64,000 nucleotides of DNA from VGKP01 sp964578345 (GTDB lineage: Archaea; Nanobdellota; Nanobdellia; Pacearchaeales; GW2011-AR1): assembly GCA_964578345.1 (NCBI GenBank), contig CAZOCP010000003.1, positions 4,823-68,822 of the forward strand, in the 5' to 3' direction. The position numbers and the translations under genes were made by a program. Of this stretch, positions 16,489 to 24,992 are shown piece after piece. The notes beneath the pieces were generated by a model. It searched no databases. It was not told where the DNA came from and saw only the letters and a list, made by a program, of their open reading frames with translations. Positions within the stretch are counted from its first letter, which is position 1; the number at the start of each line of letters is the position of its first letter.

Positions 16489-16901
16489 TAAGAGAATTTT
16501 TTGGCATAAAAAAATTATCTGAAGATAAGCGGAAAATAAAATATCTTATTAAGACAAGATATACTGTCTTGTTTGTTCCAATTTTATTTATCATCTTATT
16601 TATCATTTTGGTGGCTTTCTCAAATGTCTTAATCGCTTTATTAGTGACTTTTCTTTTGGCCATTTTATTGGTAATTTCAGTGTATTTCCCAATGATGATT
16701 GCAAAGGTAAAGGGGAGAAAATTAGTTTATAGAGCGATTGATTATAAAACACAAGAGTTAACCATTTACGAAGTCGGAAATGGATTTTTGAAATATTCTA
16801 TTGAGTATGATATGTCTGCTCTGAAGGGAAATACTCGTGGTCTAAACAAAGCTGAAAAAGAACTTACAGACGTTGCTTCAAAAGTATTAAAGTTAAAATA
16901 G
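16485..16901 (+). CDS. membrane protein in inverted-repeat cassette
   Basis: A 138-residue protein. A basic N terminus precedes two long hydrophobic helices (about residues 25-47 and 48-70); the C-terminal half is soluble and mixed alpha/beta (RKLVYRAIDYKTQELTIYE). The start overlaps the previous stop (ATGA), indicating coupled translation. The right inverted arm starts 35 bp after its stop. No family recognised and no catalytic motif seen. Confidence 0.65.
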   Translation: MIREFFGIKKLSEDKRKIKYLIKTRYTVLFVPILFIILFIILVAFSNVLIALLVTFLLAILLVISVYFPMMIAKVKGRKLVYRAIDYKTQELTIYEVGNGFLKYSIEYDMSALKGNTRGLNKAEKELTDVASKVLKLK

Positions 16902-17003
16902 AAATCTTCTTTTTCTGAAAAAGAAGCAAAAACGACTGCCCCCAACGAAAACCCGAAAACCAAAGTGCCCTCTCAAAGTTTTCCCACCATCCCAAACCCT
17001 AAA

Positions 17004-17250
17004 AAAATAGTTCGTTAATCACGCTCAAATGCGATTTTAGGAATAAATTAGAAGCACTCGAGGGCTTTCGTAGCCAACTCGAGCCTTACAGGTCTCTTAA
17101 TCTCCCTTAACCGTCCTTCAAAAAATAAAAAATACATTCTGCCAGGCGAAAATACATCCTGCCAGGCGCATTCGGCGCTTCGCGCCTCATTTACAACTAA
17201 GGCTATTTTTTATTATATTCAAATAATACAAAATCAAAATCCAACAGAAA
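17004..17250. repeat. intergenic with 20-bp tandem repeat and hairpins
   Basis: No gene seen. The unit AAAATACATTCTGCCAGGCG occurs twice in tandem (17129-17148 and 17149-17168, one mismatch), followed by the hairpin AGGCGC/GCGCCT. A CTCGAG pair at 17053-17084 resembles 15246-15273. Confidence 0.6.
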
Positions 17251-17303
17251 CATTTATAAAAACAAAAGTCCTCAGTTTCTCAATAAAAAATAGGTTGCGA
17301 AAC

Positions 17304-18629
17304 ATGCTAGAAACAAAAAAAGGGTGGCGATTTTTCATTGTAGCTTTAATTCTTCTATTATTAATTATTGCCCTAGGTTTGCTTCTCAACCCTCTCTTCA
17401 CAGGCGGATCAATTCAAGAGAATCGTTCTCCATCGACATGCAGCGGAGCTTGGTCATCTTGCGCTAATGCTTTTACTGACGATTCAAGCAGAGCAACTGC
17501 TTCTGTCAATGATCAAAACAAAAAATCAGGAATTTGGCGCAATTACAATCTGCTAATACCACAAAGTGCAACTATTGAGAAAGTCTATCTTAGAGCAGAC
17601 TTCTTTGCAAAATTTAATAATGGCTATCTTGATATAAAAATAAGCAATGATGGTGGTTTAACTTATGGTCCTTCCCATATAATCGGCGGCAATACTCAAG
17701 AAAAAGATTATTTAATTGATGTCACAAATGACAGAACCTGGTCTCCTTCGAGCTTAAACAACGAAAAACTCATTGTTCAAGCAACCTGCTTTAAGAAAGG
17801 CGGCGGAAAGAATCCGCTCTGCTATCTTGACTGGCTGCCAGTAAATGCCAGCTATACATTATTTGACTTCTCTCTTTCGATAAGTCCTTCTGGAAACTCT
17901 GTCTCACCAGGGGGAGCAACTTCCGCATTAATTTTTATCAACTCTCTTGGCGGCATATCTCAACCAGTTTCCCTATCACAAACAGGCTGCCCACCAGCTA
18001 CAAGTTGTATTCTTAGTCCATTAACAGGAAACCCTCCATATAATTCGCAACTCTTAATTACAACCTCTCCCACAACGCCTACAGGAAAATATTTGATAAC
18101 AATAATAAGTTCTGGTGACGGCAAAACAAAAAGCACAGGTTTCATTTTGAATGTTACTTCCAGTACAAATGAGACACAAAACATCTCTTCACCTCCTCCA
18201 ACATCAAACATGACATCTAATAATAGTTGCTTTGATTCAGACGGAGGATTGAATTATAATGTTCCTGGCAACGTAACAAAAGGATCATCAACTTACAAAG
18301 ATTATTGTGGAAATCAGCAGTATAATTACACTATAGAATATTACTGTGCATCAAGTGAAAGTGTTGCTGAGCAGCTATATTCATGTCCAAAAGGACAATG
18401 CAGTTGGGATGTAACAGGATCGGGTGCGTGTTCTGATGACACTGCGCCTTGCACTGATTCAGACGGAGGATTGAATTATAATGTAAAAGGAAGTGTTACT
18501 AACAGCCTTCTCACTCACACAGACTATTGTGGCAACCCAAGTCTTGTTGTCGAGAATTACTGTGATGCAAATAGTAAGATGGTCTATTCAACTTATTCCT
18601 GCACATGTAGTGACGGAGCTTGCGTCTAA
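17304..18629 (+). CDS. surface protein with DSDGG Cys-rich modules
   Basis: About 441 residues from the ATG at 17304; an in-frame TTG three codons earlier is possible. The N terminus has a signal anchor (residues 9-30). A beta-rich domain containing an Asn-rich strand (SNDGGLTYGPSH) follows, then an Ig-like segment (about residues 190-290) and a low-complexity Ser/Thr/Pro linker. Two modules of the form CxDSDGGLNYNVxG...DYCG...C(x)GxC close the protein. These modules match those of 5155-6567. Likely exported and anchored at the cell surface. TATA-like ATTTATAAA is at 17252-17260. Confidence 0.75.
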   Translation: MLETKKGWRFFIVALILLLLIIALGLLLNPLFTGGSIQENRSPSTCSGAWSSCANAFTDDSSRATASVNDQNKKSGIWRNYNLLIPQSATIEKVYLRADFFAKFNNGYLDIKISNDGGLTYGPSHIIGGNTQEKDYLIDVTNDRTWSPSSLNNEKLIVQATCFKKGGGKNPLCYLDWLPVNASYTLFDFSLSISPSGNSVSPGGATSALIFINSLGGISQPVSLSQTGCPPATSCILSPLTGNPPYNSQLLITTSPTTPTGKYLITIISSGDGKTKSTGFILNVTSSTNETQNISSPPPTSNMTSNNSCFDSDGGLNYNVPGNVTKGSSTYKDYCGNQQYNYTIEYYCASSESVAEQLYSCPKGQCSWDVTGSGACSDDTAPCTDSDGGLNYNVKGSVTNSLLTHTDYCGNPSLVVENYCDANSKMVYSTYSCTCSDGACV

Positions 18630-18802
18630 ACTTAAATTCCATTATTAAAAGAATATACTAGAATAATCATAAACCATCATATTGCTCAACTTAATTTTAA
18701 TCTTTAATAAACATCATAAGTATAGAAAAAATCAGGCGATTTAATCTGACTATGTTCTCTAACCTTCTAGGAGTTATTATATAATCAGAACTATAACTAC
18801 AA
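18630..18802. other. AT-rich intergenic stretch
   Basis: No gene or strong hairpin is visible here; it separates the surface-protein gene from two palindromic elements in tandem. Confidence 0.4.
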
Positions 18803-18978
18803 TATCAAAAAAACTTTGCGTTTTACCTCGGCTTTTAAGCCGAGGTTTGTTTGGTTTTTTGGATGCAGAAAAATCCCTGTGATTTTTCTGAACAGAGAAT
18901 TTCTATCTGAAATTCTCTTGTGCTCAAGAATTCATCTGCACACTGAAGTGTGCAGTTTTCTTCTAGAATTCTTGACAT
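18803..18978 (+). repeat. nested palindromic element, family A (tandem, first)
   Basis: The inner hairpin ACCTCGGCTTTTAAGCCGAGGT is followed by GTTTGTTTGG and GGATGC, as in 57388-57487. After that come extra hairpins AGAAAAATC/GATTTTTCT and AGAGAATTTC/GAAATTCTC, then GCTCAAGAATTC...GAATTCTTGACAT enclosing CTGCACACTGAAGTGTGCAG. The final GACATC runs into the next element. Confidence 0.85.
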
Positions 18979-19195
18979 CAAAAAAACGATGTGCCACCTC
19001 GCCTTAAAAGGCGAGGTTTGTGATAGGCACTCGTTTCATCAAGGACGAAGTCCTTGAGTGTCATCGAGAATCGGAGATTCTCGAGATTTGGATGCTCAGG
19101 AATGCAGCGCCCTAAAGCCTCAAGAACGAAGTTCTTGATGGCCGTCAAGGATACTCAATCCTTGAGGGGCGCGGTTTTCACCGCATTCTTGACAT
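18979..19195 (+). repeat. nested palindromic element, family A (tandem, second)
   Basis: GTGCC (18991-18995)/GGCAC (19026-19030) enclose the hairpin ACCTCGCC...GGCGAGGT. Then follow daughter hairpins TCAAGGAC/GTCCTTGA and TCGAGAATC/GATTCTCGA, and the conserved GGATGCTC. A last long stem closes with TTGACAT; its loop holds two more daughters, TCAAGAAC/GTTCTTGA and TCAAGGAT/ATCCTTGA. The GATGTGCC and GGCACTCG linkers recur at 49518-49685. Confidence 0.85.
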
Positions 19196-19267
19196 AAAAA
19201 AGTAATAATATTTATTATTTTGTAAGCCTTGAGGTATATTTTTAAACCTCTTTGCTTTTGAACAAAA

Positions 19268-20155
19268 ATGAATCAATCTGAGATAGAAAAATTAATAAAA
19301 TCTGGCTCAATAGCAAAACAAGTAGTAGAATACGCAAAATCCTTCATAAAACCATCAATGAAACTATTAGAAATAGCTGAAAGAATAGAAGAAAAAATTT
19401 ATGAGCTTGGCGGAAAACCTGCTTTTCCAGTTAATCTATCAAAAAACAATATTGCTGCACACTCAACTCCGGTCACTAATGATACAGAAATTGCTGAAGG
19501 TTTATTAAAAGTGGATATTGGAATCCATATTGACGGATATATTGCAGACACTGCATTATCTTTAGATTTAGAGGACAATGAAGAAAATAAAAAATTAATC
19601 GAAGCTGCAGAAACTGCACTGCAGAAAGCATTAGATGTAATAAATCAAACAAGCACCTTGGGAGAAATAGGAAAAATAATAGAATCGACAATTAAATCTT
19701 TTAACTTATCACCAATTCATAATTTATCCGGCCATTCAATAGAAAAATACAACTTGCACGCAGGAATCACTATTCCAAACTTTGATACAAAGCAAAACAA
19801 AAAACTTCTCCCCGGAATATATGCGATAGAACCCTTCTCCACAAATGGCTTAGGCTCGGTAAAAGAAGGCAGGCTCTCAGGGATTTACATGTTAAAAAAA
19901 AGTGGGCAAGTCAGGGATAAAAACTCCAGAGAAATACTATCATTTATAGAATCAGAATATAAGAGTCTGCCTTTCTGCACGCGCTGGATAGAAAAAAAAT
20001 TCGGCTCTCGCTCAATACTTGCCTTGAAAAGAATCGAAGAAGCAGGATTGCTGCATAACTATCCTCTACTCACCGAGATAAGCAACGGTAAAGTAGCACA
20101 AGCAGAACATACAGTAATTTTGACAGAAAATGAAAAGATTATCACAACAAAATAA
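19268..20155 (+). CDS. map: methionine aminopeptidase, type 2
   Basis: A 295-residue metalloprotease that removes the initiator Met from new proteins in the cytosol. The metal ligands are visible: Asp in VDIGIHIDGYIADTA (two Asp, about residues 80-92), His in SGHSIEKY (about residue 155), Glu in IEPFSTNG (about 190) and Glu in QAEHTVIL (about 282). The insertion domain near residues 210-265 marks it as type 2, as in archaea and eukaryotes. It stands 9 bp before an ABC exporter gene and may share its transcript. Confidence 0.96.
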   Translation: MNQSEIEKLIKSGSIAKQVVEYAKSFIKPSMKLLEIAERIEEKIYELGGKPAFPVNLSKNNIAAHSTPVTNDTEIAEGLLKVDIGIHIDGYIADTALSLDLEDNEENKKLIEAAETALQKALDVINQTSTLGEIGKIIESTIKSFNLSPIHNLSGHSIEKYNLHAGITIPNFDTKQNKKLLPGIYAIEPFSTNGLGSVKEGRLSGIYMLKKSGQVRDKNSREILSFIESEYKSLPFCTRWIEKKFGSRSILALKRIEEAGLLHNYPLLTEISNGKVAQAEHTVILTENEKIITTK

Positions 20156-20164
20156 AACAAATAA

Positions 20165-20920
20165 ATGAAGAAAGAAACTAAAAACAAAATTGAATTATCT
20201 TTTATACTAGCAGAAAGCTGGTTTAAGTTAAAAAATGAGGGGAGTTATATAGGGATTTTTTGGTATTTGCTGAATCCTCTCCTTATTTTTTTGCTGCTTT
20301 ACACAATATTTTCAAACAGTTTAGGAAAAAGTATACCTAACTATTCTCTTTATATATTTATAGGAATCAGCATATTTAATCTATTCCAGCAGACAACGCA
20401 GGAAGCTACTAAAGTTATTTTCAATCATAGATGGATTATAAAATCTATCAATATTCCATCACTCTCTCTCATTGGTGCAACAGTAATCAAACAACTATAT
20501 TCTCACACTATAGAAATAATTATAATAATAGCATTAATGATAATAGAAAAAGTGCCTTTGATTAATATAATCTTCTACCCTCTAATTTTAATAATTTTCT
20601 GTCTTTTCATCTATGGAGTGTCTTTGGCTCTTGCTGCACTCACTGTATACTTCTTAGACCTAGAAAATATATGGTCATTTGCAATGCGCTTGCTTTGGCT
20701 GGCAACTCCTATATTTTATAATCTAGAGGGTCATGCAATCAGTAAAATAAATTTAATAAACCCAATATACTATTTTATAGAAATCAGCCGTAATTTATTA
20801 ATAAATAGTTCTATATCCTGGACTCTCATTTTAGGCGCATTTATTTCAGCACTAGTTTCCCTGATAATTGGAAACTTTATATTTTCTAAACTAAAAAATA
20901 AATTTGCAGAACACATATAA
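20165..20920 (+). CDS. ABC-2 type polysaccharide exporter permease
   Basis: A 251-residue integral membrane protein with six hydrophobic helices, the TagG/Wzm/KpsM pattern: an N-terminal amphipathic stretch (ESWFKLKNEGSYIGIFWYLL), a conserved NPLL, and a late QxS-type re-entrant area with SAI. Such permeases export lipid-linked glycans with an ATPase partner, which is the next gene (stop and start adjoin). Five glycosyltransferase-type proteins follow on the other strand, so the exported substrate is probably a cell-surface glycan. Confidence 0.9.
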   Translation: MKKETKNKIELSFILAESWFKLKNEGSYIGIFWYLLNPLLIFLLLYTIFSNSLGKSIPNYSLYIFIGISIFNLFQQTTQEATKVIFNHRWIIKSINIPSLSLIGATVIKQLYSHTIEIIIIIALMIIEKVPLINIIFYPLILIIFCLFIYGVSLALAALTVYFLDLENIWSFAMRLLWLATPIFYNLEGHAISKINLINPIYYFIEISRNLLINSSISWTLILGAFISALVSLIIGNFIFSKLKNKFAEHI

Positions 20921-21649
20921 ATGGAAAGAATAAAAATAGAAAAAGTGAGCAAGACCTTTAACTTAAGCTTTAAAAAAAACCAGACAGCTCTCCAAAGAAC
21001 AGTTGCATTTTTTACAGAAAAAGAGCAGAAGAAAACACTTACAGTTCTTGAAAATGTATCTCTCTCCGTAAAATCAGGAGAAATAAAAGGATTAATAGGA
21101 AGCAACGGTTCAGGAAAAAGTACTTTATTAAGGATAATTGCAGGAATATATCCTCCAGACTCCGGAAAAATAACCAATACTGGAAAAGTAGTCTCAATTA
21201 TTAATTTAACAAGCGGACTACAAGAAAGACTGACAATGAGAGAAAATATATTTCTATGTTGTACATTCTATGGATTATCTATTAAAGAGACAAAAAATAA
21301 ATTCGATTATATAGTTTCGTTCTCCGAATTAGAAAAATTTGTTGACACTAGGATATTTCAGTTCTCAAATGGAATGCTGCAGCGCCTTGCATTCTCAATT
21401 GCAGTAAATTGCTTTCCTGAGATCATGCTTCTTGATGAAGTATTTGAAGTAGGAGATGAGAAATTCAGGGAAAAAAGCTCTGAAGAAATAAAAAAACTTG
21501 CAAAACAAGGAGTGGCAATTTTATTGGTAAGCCATGATATGCATTTAATAGAAAAACATTGCCATAAAGTTATTTGGCTTAGCAATGGCAAGATTAAGAA
21601 GGAAGGAGAAACTAAAAAAGTAGTGAAAGGATATTTAGCAGAAAACTAA
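20921..21649 (+). CDS. ABC exporter ATPase, TagH/Wzt type
   Basis: A 242-residue nucleotide-binding subunit. Walker A is GSNGSGKST (about residue 65), the signature region is FSNGMLQRLAFSIA (the family variant of LSGGQ seen in polysaccharide exporters), Walker B is IMLLDEVFEVGD and the switch His is in LVSHDMH. There is no C-terminal carbohydrate-binding domain like that of Wzt. It is translated right after its permease and powers glycan export. It overlaps the 3' end of the convergent glycosyltransferase gene by 4 bp. Confidence 0.93.
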   Translation: MERIKIEKVSKTFNLSFKKNQTALQRTVAFFTEKEQKKTLTVLENVSLSVKSGEIKGLIGSNGSGKSTLLRIIAGIYPPDSGKITNTGKVVSIINLTSGLQERLTMRENIFLCCTFYGLSIKETKNKFDYIVSFSELEKFVDTRIFQFSNGMLQRLAFSIAVNCFPEIMLLDEVFEVGDEKFREKSSEEIKKLAKQGVAILLVSHDMHLIEKHCHKVIWLSNGKIKKEGETKKVVKGYLAEN

Positions 21650-22527
21650 AGAAGGAAATTTCTTTCTAAATATCCTTTAAGAACACCTAAGCGCCAACCG
21701 CAGTCAAAAATAATATTAAAATAACTTTCAGAGATTGGTTTTCTAAATAATTCAGAAACTATCCACTTGGGATAGAACAAATAAGACTTAAAAGAAATTC
21801 CGCTAAAAATAATCTCTTTACCAATAGATTCATCTAAAGAATAATGCTTTCGAAAAATTTTATAAATCCAATATCCTCTATTAAAATTTAGCCGTGCTGC
21901 TTTTAAAACTGTAGACTTATGATGATGTCCGACCCTCACATCAGGAATAAACTTTATATGGGCATGTTTTCTAGAGCGTAAATAAAAATCTACATCTTCT
22001 AAATTAAATATCATAGAATCAAACATTATTTTTTTAGCAAGAGATGTGAGAATTGCAAAATTTTTTGTGTCCAAATGCCTTATATATTCTCCAAGTACAA
22101 ACTGTCTCAAAAATTCTTTATTTGCACGCTGAATTTGCCTTGTTGAATAACTTTGAATAACATCTTTTTCATACCCCATAGTAATTTTGGCGTATTCTTC
22201 ACGAATAGGCTTTGTTAATTCAAAAAGCCAATTTTTAGGAATTATACAATCTGAATCGGTCATTGCAATAATTTTTCCATGGGCGGCTCTAATCCCGGCA
22301 TTTCGCGCAGCTCCACGAGAACGAAATGGTTCAAAAATATATCTAACTTTTTTATTCTGGCGGGAAAATCTCTCAATAATTTCTTTTGTCTTATCAGTTG
22401 AATTATTATCTACGGCAATAACTTCATAATTTCTATAAGTTTGGCTGAGAATAGAAGACAAACATTTTTCTAAAGTCTCGCCCCCATTAAAAACAGGAAT
22501 AACTGCTGAAATTTTAGGATTTTTCAT
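21646..22527 (-). CDS. family 2 glycosyltransferase
   Basis: About 293 residues from the ATG at 22527; an upstream ATG at 22569 would lie inside the previous gene. The N-terminal GT-A domain has ISAVIPVFNGGETLEKCL, NNSTDKT, an AARNAGIRAA loop and the metal-binding motif TDSDCIIP. Later residues (LEDVDFYLR) match the ED catalytic region. Transfers a sugar from a nucleotide donor in surface-glycan synthesis. The acceptor is unknown. It overlaps the upstream glycosyltransferase gene by 14 bp, so the two form an operon. Confidence 0.9.
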   Translation of the reverse strand: MKNPKISAVIPVFNGGETLEKCLSSILSQTYRNYEVIAVDNNSTDKTKEIIERFSRQNKKVRYIFEPFRSRGAARNAGIRAAHGKIIAMTDSDCIIPKNWLFELTKPIREEYAKITMGYEKDVIQSYSTRQIQRANKEFLRQFVLGEYIRHLDTKNFAILTSLAKKIMFDSMIFNLEDVDFYLRSRKHAHIKFIPDVRVGHHHKSTVLKAARLNFNRGYWIYKIFRKHYSLDESIGKEIIFSGISFKSYLFYPKWIVSELFRKPISESYFNIIFDCGWRLGVLKGYLERNFLL

Positions 22528-23602
22528 AAATCTTCTCTTTAATTTTTTTAATAAAAATTTTTGTATCAAACTTTTTAGCCTGTTTTAAACAGTCATTCTT
22601 ATATATAAAAGGATTCTCTCCTATTTTATTAATAGCTGATTTAAGTGTTGAAACATTAATATCATCAATTAAGATTCCTGTTTTACCATTTACAATACTT
22701 TCTTTATACCCTCCTTCATTAGGTGCTATTACCGGTTTTCCCGATGCCATAGCTTCTACTGCATTCATGCCAAAATCTTCGTTGTGTGACGTAGTGATAA
22801 AACCTTTGCATGTTGCGTACAGCTCTCTCAATCTATCAGCATCCACCCAGCTCAAAATTTTCACATGAGAAGGAGCGATGCGCTTGATATATGAAACATA
22901 TTGCTGAAAATGAGCAGACTGCTCATAACTCCCTACTACAACCAATTGTTCTTGGGGAAGCTGAGCAAACGCGTGCATCTGCAAATCAATTCTCTTATGA
23001 GCAATAAGTCTATTCACACTCAACCAGAAATCTCCATTTTTCTGATAATAAAAAAGCGAAGTATCTATAGGGGGATATACCACTAAGGCATTTCTTCCAA
23101 GATAACGATGAATTCTTACTTGTACGTTCTTCGAATTACAAACTATTTTATCAACTTCTCTCACATATTTTCTATACAAAGACCTGTTCCAAAATACCCA
23201 AGCATCGAAAGGCCAGCGCTTATACCATTCAACAATGTAAGTTCGAGTGTAATGGTATAAATCCCATAGCTCTCGCGGAGGTGAATGCACATACCAAAGA
23301 TTAGGTTTATTCTGTAAAGCACCAGACACTGCCCAATCCCCTCCAATAATATAAAAATCATATTTTTTTCCAAGATTCAGAGTTCTAAACCGAAACAAGG
23401 CCATTTGCTGACGAAAAGGAGCCTGAAGAGGTATACTCCCTATAGAAATAACTTTCACATTAGCAAACCCCATTTTTCGTATCTTCTCTCTATCAATATT
23501 AGTTGTGTATATATCGGCTCGTAATTCTCGAGCTAAGGTCAAACACACCATCTCTGCACCTCCGATGTTGTCCATAAAATTATGGAAGATAGCTATCTTC
23601 AT
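22514..23602 (-). CDS. family 4 glycosyltransferase
   Basis: A 362-residue GT-B enzyme. The N-terminal domain opens with NFMDNIGGAEMVCLTLA, the glycine-rich loop of GT4. The C-terminal domain has the family pattern HNEDFGMNAVEAMASGKPVIAPNEGG with the E-x7-E catalytic pair. Retaining transfer of a sugar such as mannose is usual for the family. The 3' end overlaps the next glycosyltransferase gene, and the locus faces an ABC glycan exporter. Confidence 0.92.
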   Translation of the reverse strand: MKIAIFHNFMDNIGGAEMVCLTLARELRADIYTTNIDREKIRKMGFANVKVISIGSIPLQAPFRQQMALFRFRTLNLGKKYDFYIIGGDWAVSGALQNKPNLWYVHSPPRELWDLYHYTRTYIVEWYKRWPFDAWVFWNRSLYRKYVREVDKIVCNSKNVQVRIHRYLGRNALVVYPPIDTSLFYYQKNGDFWLSVNRLIAHKRIDLQMHAFAQLPQEQLVVVGSYEQSAHFQQYVSYIKRIAPSHVKILSWVDADRLRELYATCKGFITTSHNEDFGMNAVEAMASGKPVIAPNEGGYKESIVNGKTGILIDDINVSTLKSAINKIGENPFIYKNDCLKQAKKFDTKIFIKKIKEKIYEKS

Positions 23603-23658
23603 AGAAGCTCTGCCAACTCTGCCCCTTTATTAAATTGCATTGTATTGAAGTCTATAAT

Positions 23659-24921
23659 TCATTTTATCATATTTAGGAGAGTTGATATGTTCTTCTTATT
23701 TAATTTCTGATAATTTTTTGAAAATTTATAGGCTCCTGTTGTTAGATTTCTATAAAGCTTATGGTCAGTAAGTATTCTGATTACTGCGTTTGAAAAAGAT
23801 TCAGGGTCATCTGCAACCAAAAATGCTTTGTTCTTTCTATCTAAACCTTCGGCACTATGAGATGTCATAACTATCGGCTTGGAATAACTGAGCGCTTCAA
23901 CAACTTTTATTTTCAAGCCAGTACCTACATAAAGCGGGCTTATCACCACATCAGCACTATCATAAAATTTCGCAATGTTTTTTACTTCCCCTAATACCTT
24001 ACAGCCTTCTACTGCTTTAATTTTATGGCCTATATTCCCTGCTAAAATAAGTCTTACATTTGGCAAATGCATTTTTATCCTGGAAAAAATATTTTTAATA
24101 AAAAAGTTTACACCATGAATATTTGCTTTATTTCCTGATCCTAAAAAAGCAATATTGTTTCCTACTTTAGTTTTTTGAGGTTTTTTTAAGGAAGTGATAT
24201 GTCCTATTATAATCACGGGCTTTTTTGTCAAGGTTCTCAAGAATTTTGCTTCTTCTTTTTGGATAGCAATAATTATATCCGCTCTTTTAATGCCTCTCGC
24301 CTCTTCTGATATTGTTGTCGAAAAAAAATCTTCAAATATTCTTTTCTTGCTATATTTTTTATTTCTATTTGTAAATACATCATGAGTATCTATAATCTTA
24401 ACCACTTCATTGCCTACCGCCTCTAATGCTCTTGACATAAATACATATTCAACCATTATAGCATCATAAATATATTTTGCATGCATTTTTTTAATCCTGT
24501 AATCAAGACTAATATCATAAAATCTGTCTAAACCTGTATTTTTTCTTTTCATAGGGTATAGAGTAGAAAAAGCATCTGGAAAATAAGGCTTGAGTTCCCT
24601 ATATAACTCTGAAAAATATTTTTTAATAAGTTTTCCTGCTATTCCAGAAGTGTAGTGAAAAAGAGCATCGGCACGCTGAAAAAAGTTAGGAGAATTAAGA
24701 GGAACATACACAAAATTATCCCAAAATAATTTCATAGCCGGAATATCTGGTTTTCTCTCCACATGGTTGCTGTGACGCTCACGATCCCAATAAAGAAAAT
24801 GAACTTCATAACCTCTTTTTTGTATTGATGATGCAAGAGCGTAAATGCGTGCACGGTTTCCTGCATTTTGTGGATGGCTGGGAGTAGGTGAAATAATAAG
24901 AATTCTTTTCCGCTCTTTCAT
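23659..24921 (-). CDS. family 4-like glycosyltransferase
   Basis: A 420-residue GT-B protein: N-terminal IISPTPSHPQNAGNRARIYA typical of GT4 enzymes, a middle linker, and a C-terminal domain with FLGSGNKANIHGVNFFI, PLYVGTGLKIKVVEALSYSK (family Glu-rich motif with T-G-x-x-K) and a final helix. It is soluble, so acts at the cytosolic membrane face. It lies in the same strand series of glycosyltransferase genes as its neighbours, 56 bp from the next. Donor and acceptor unknown. Confidence 0.9.
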   Translation of the reverse strand: MKERKRILIISPTPSHPQNAGNRARIYALASSIQKRGYEVHFLYWDRERHSNHVERKPDIPAMKLFWDNFVYVPLNSPNFFQRADALFHYTSGIAGKLIKKYFSELYRELKPYFPDAFSTLYPMKRKNTGLDRFYDISLDYRIKKMHAKYIYDAIMVEYVFMSRALEAVGNEVVKIIDTHDVFTNRNKKYSKKRIFEDFFSTTISEEARGIKRADIIIAIQKEEAKFLRTLTKKPVIIIGHITSLKKPQKTKVGNNIAFLGSGNKANIHGVNFFIKNIFSRIKMHLPNVRLILAGNIGHKIKAVEGCKVLGEVKNIAKFYDSADVVISPLYVGTGLKIKVVEALSYSKPIVMTSHSAEGLDRKNKAFLVADDPESFSNAVIRILTDHKLYRNLTTGAYKFSKNYQKLNKKNISTLLNMIK

Positions 24922-24992
24922 TATCTTTAATAGTTTTTCCTTTTATAAGTTTATTCATGAATATAAATCAACAATAAATCTATGTGTAAATC

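Larger units (their letters stand above)
15584..17003. mobile_element. three-gene cassette bounded by long inverted repeats
   Basis: Three blocks are repeated in inverted order at the two ends. They are TTTAGGGTTT (15584-15593) with AAACCCTAAA (16994-17003), GAGAGGGCACTTTG (15624-15637) with CAAAGTGCCCTCTC (16961-16974), and CGTTGGGGGCAG (15660-15671) with CTGCCCCCAACG (16936-16947). All three are perfect, while spacers between them differ in length and sequence. Inside are a CARDB-like gene and two membrane genes, with no recombinase or transposase. The ends are more GC-rich than the surroundings. Whether it moves is unknown. Confidence 0.65.

Noticed and set aside
13664..19195. CRISPR array
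   Set aside because: Repeats are inverted and nested, without constant direct repeats separated by equal spacers, and no cas gene is near.
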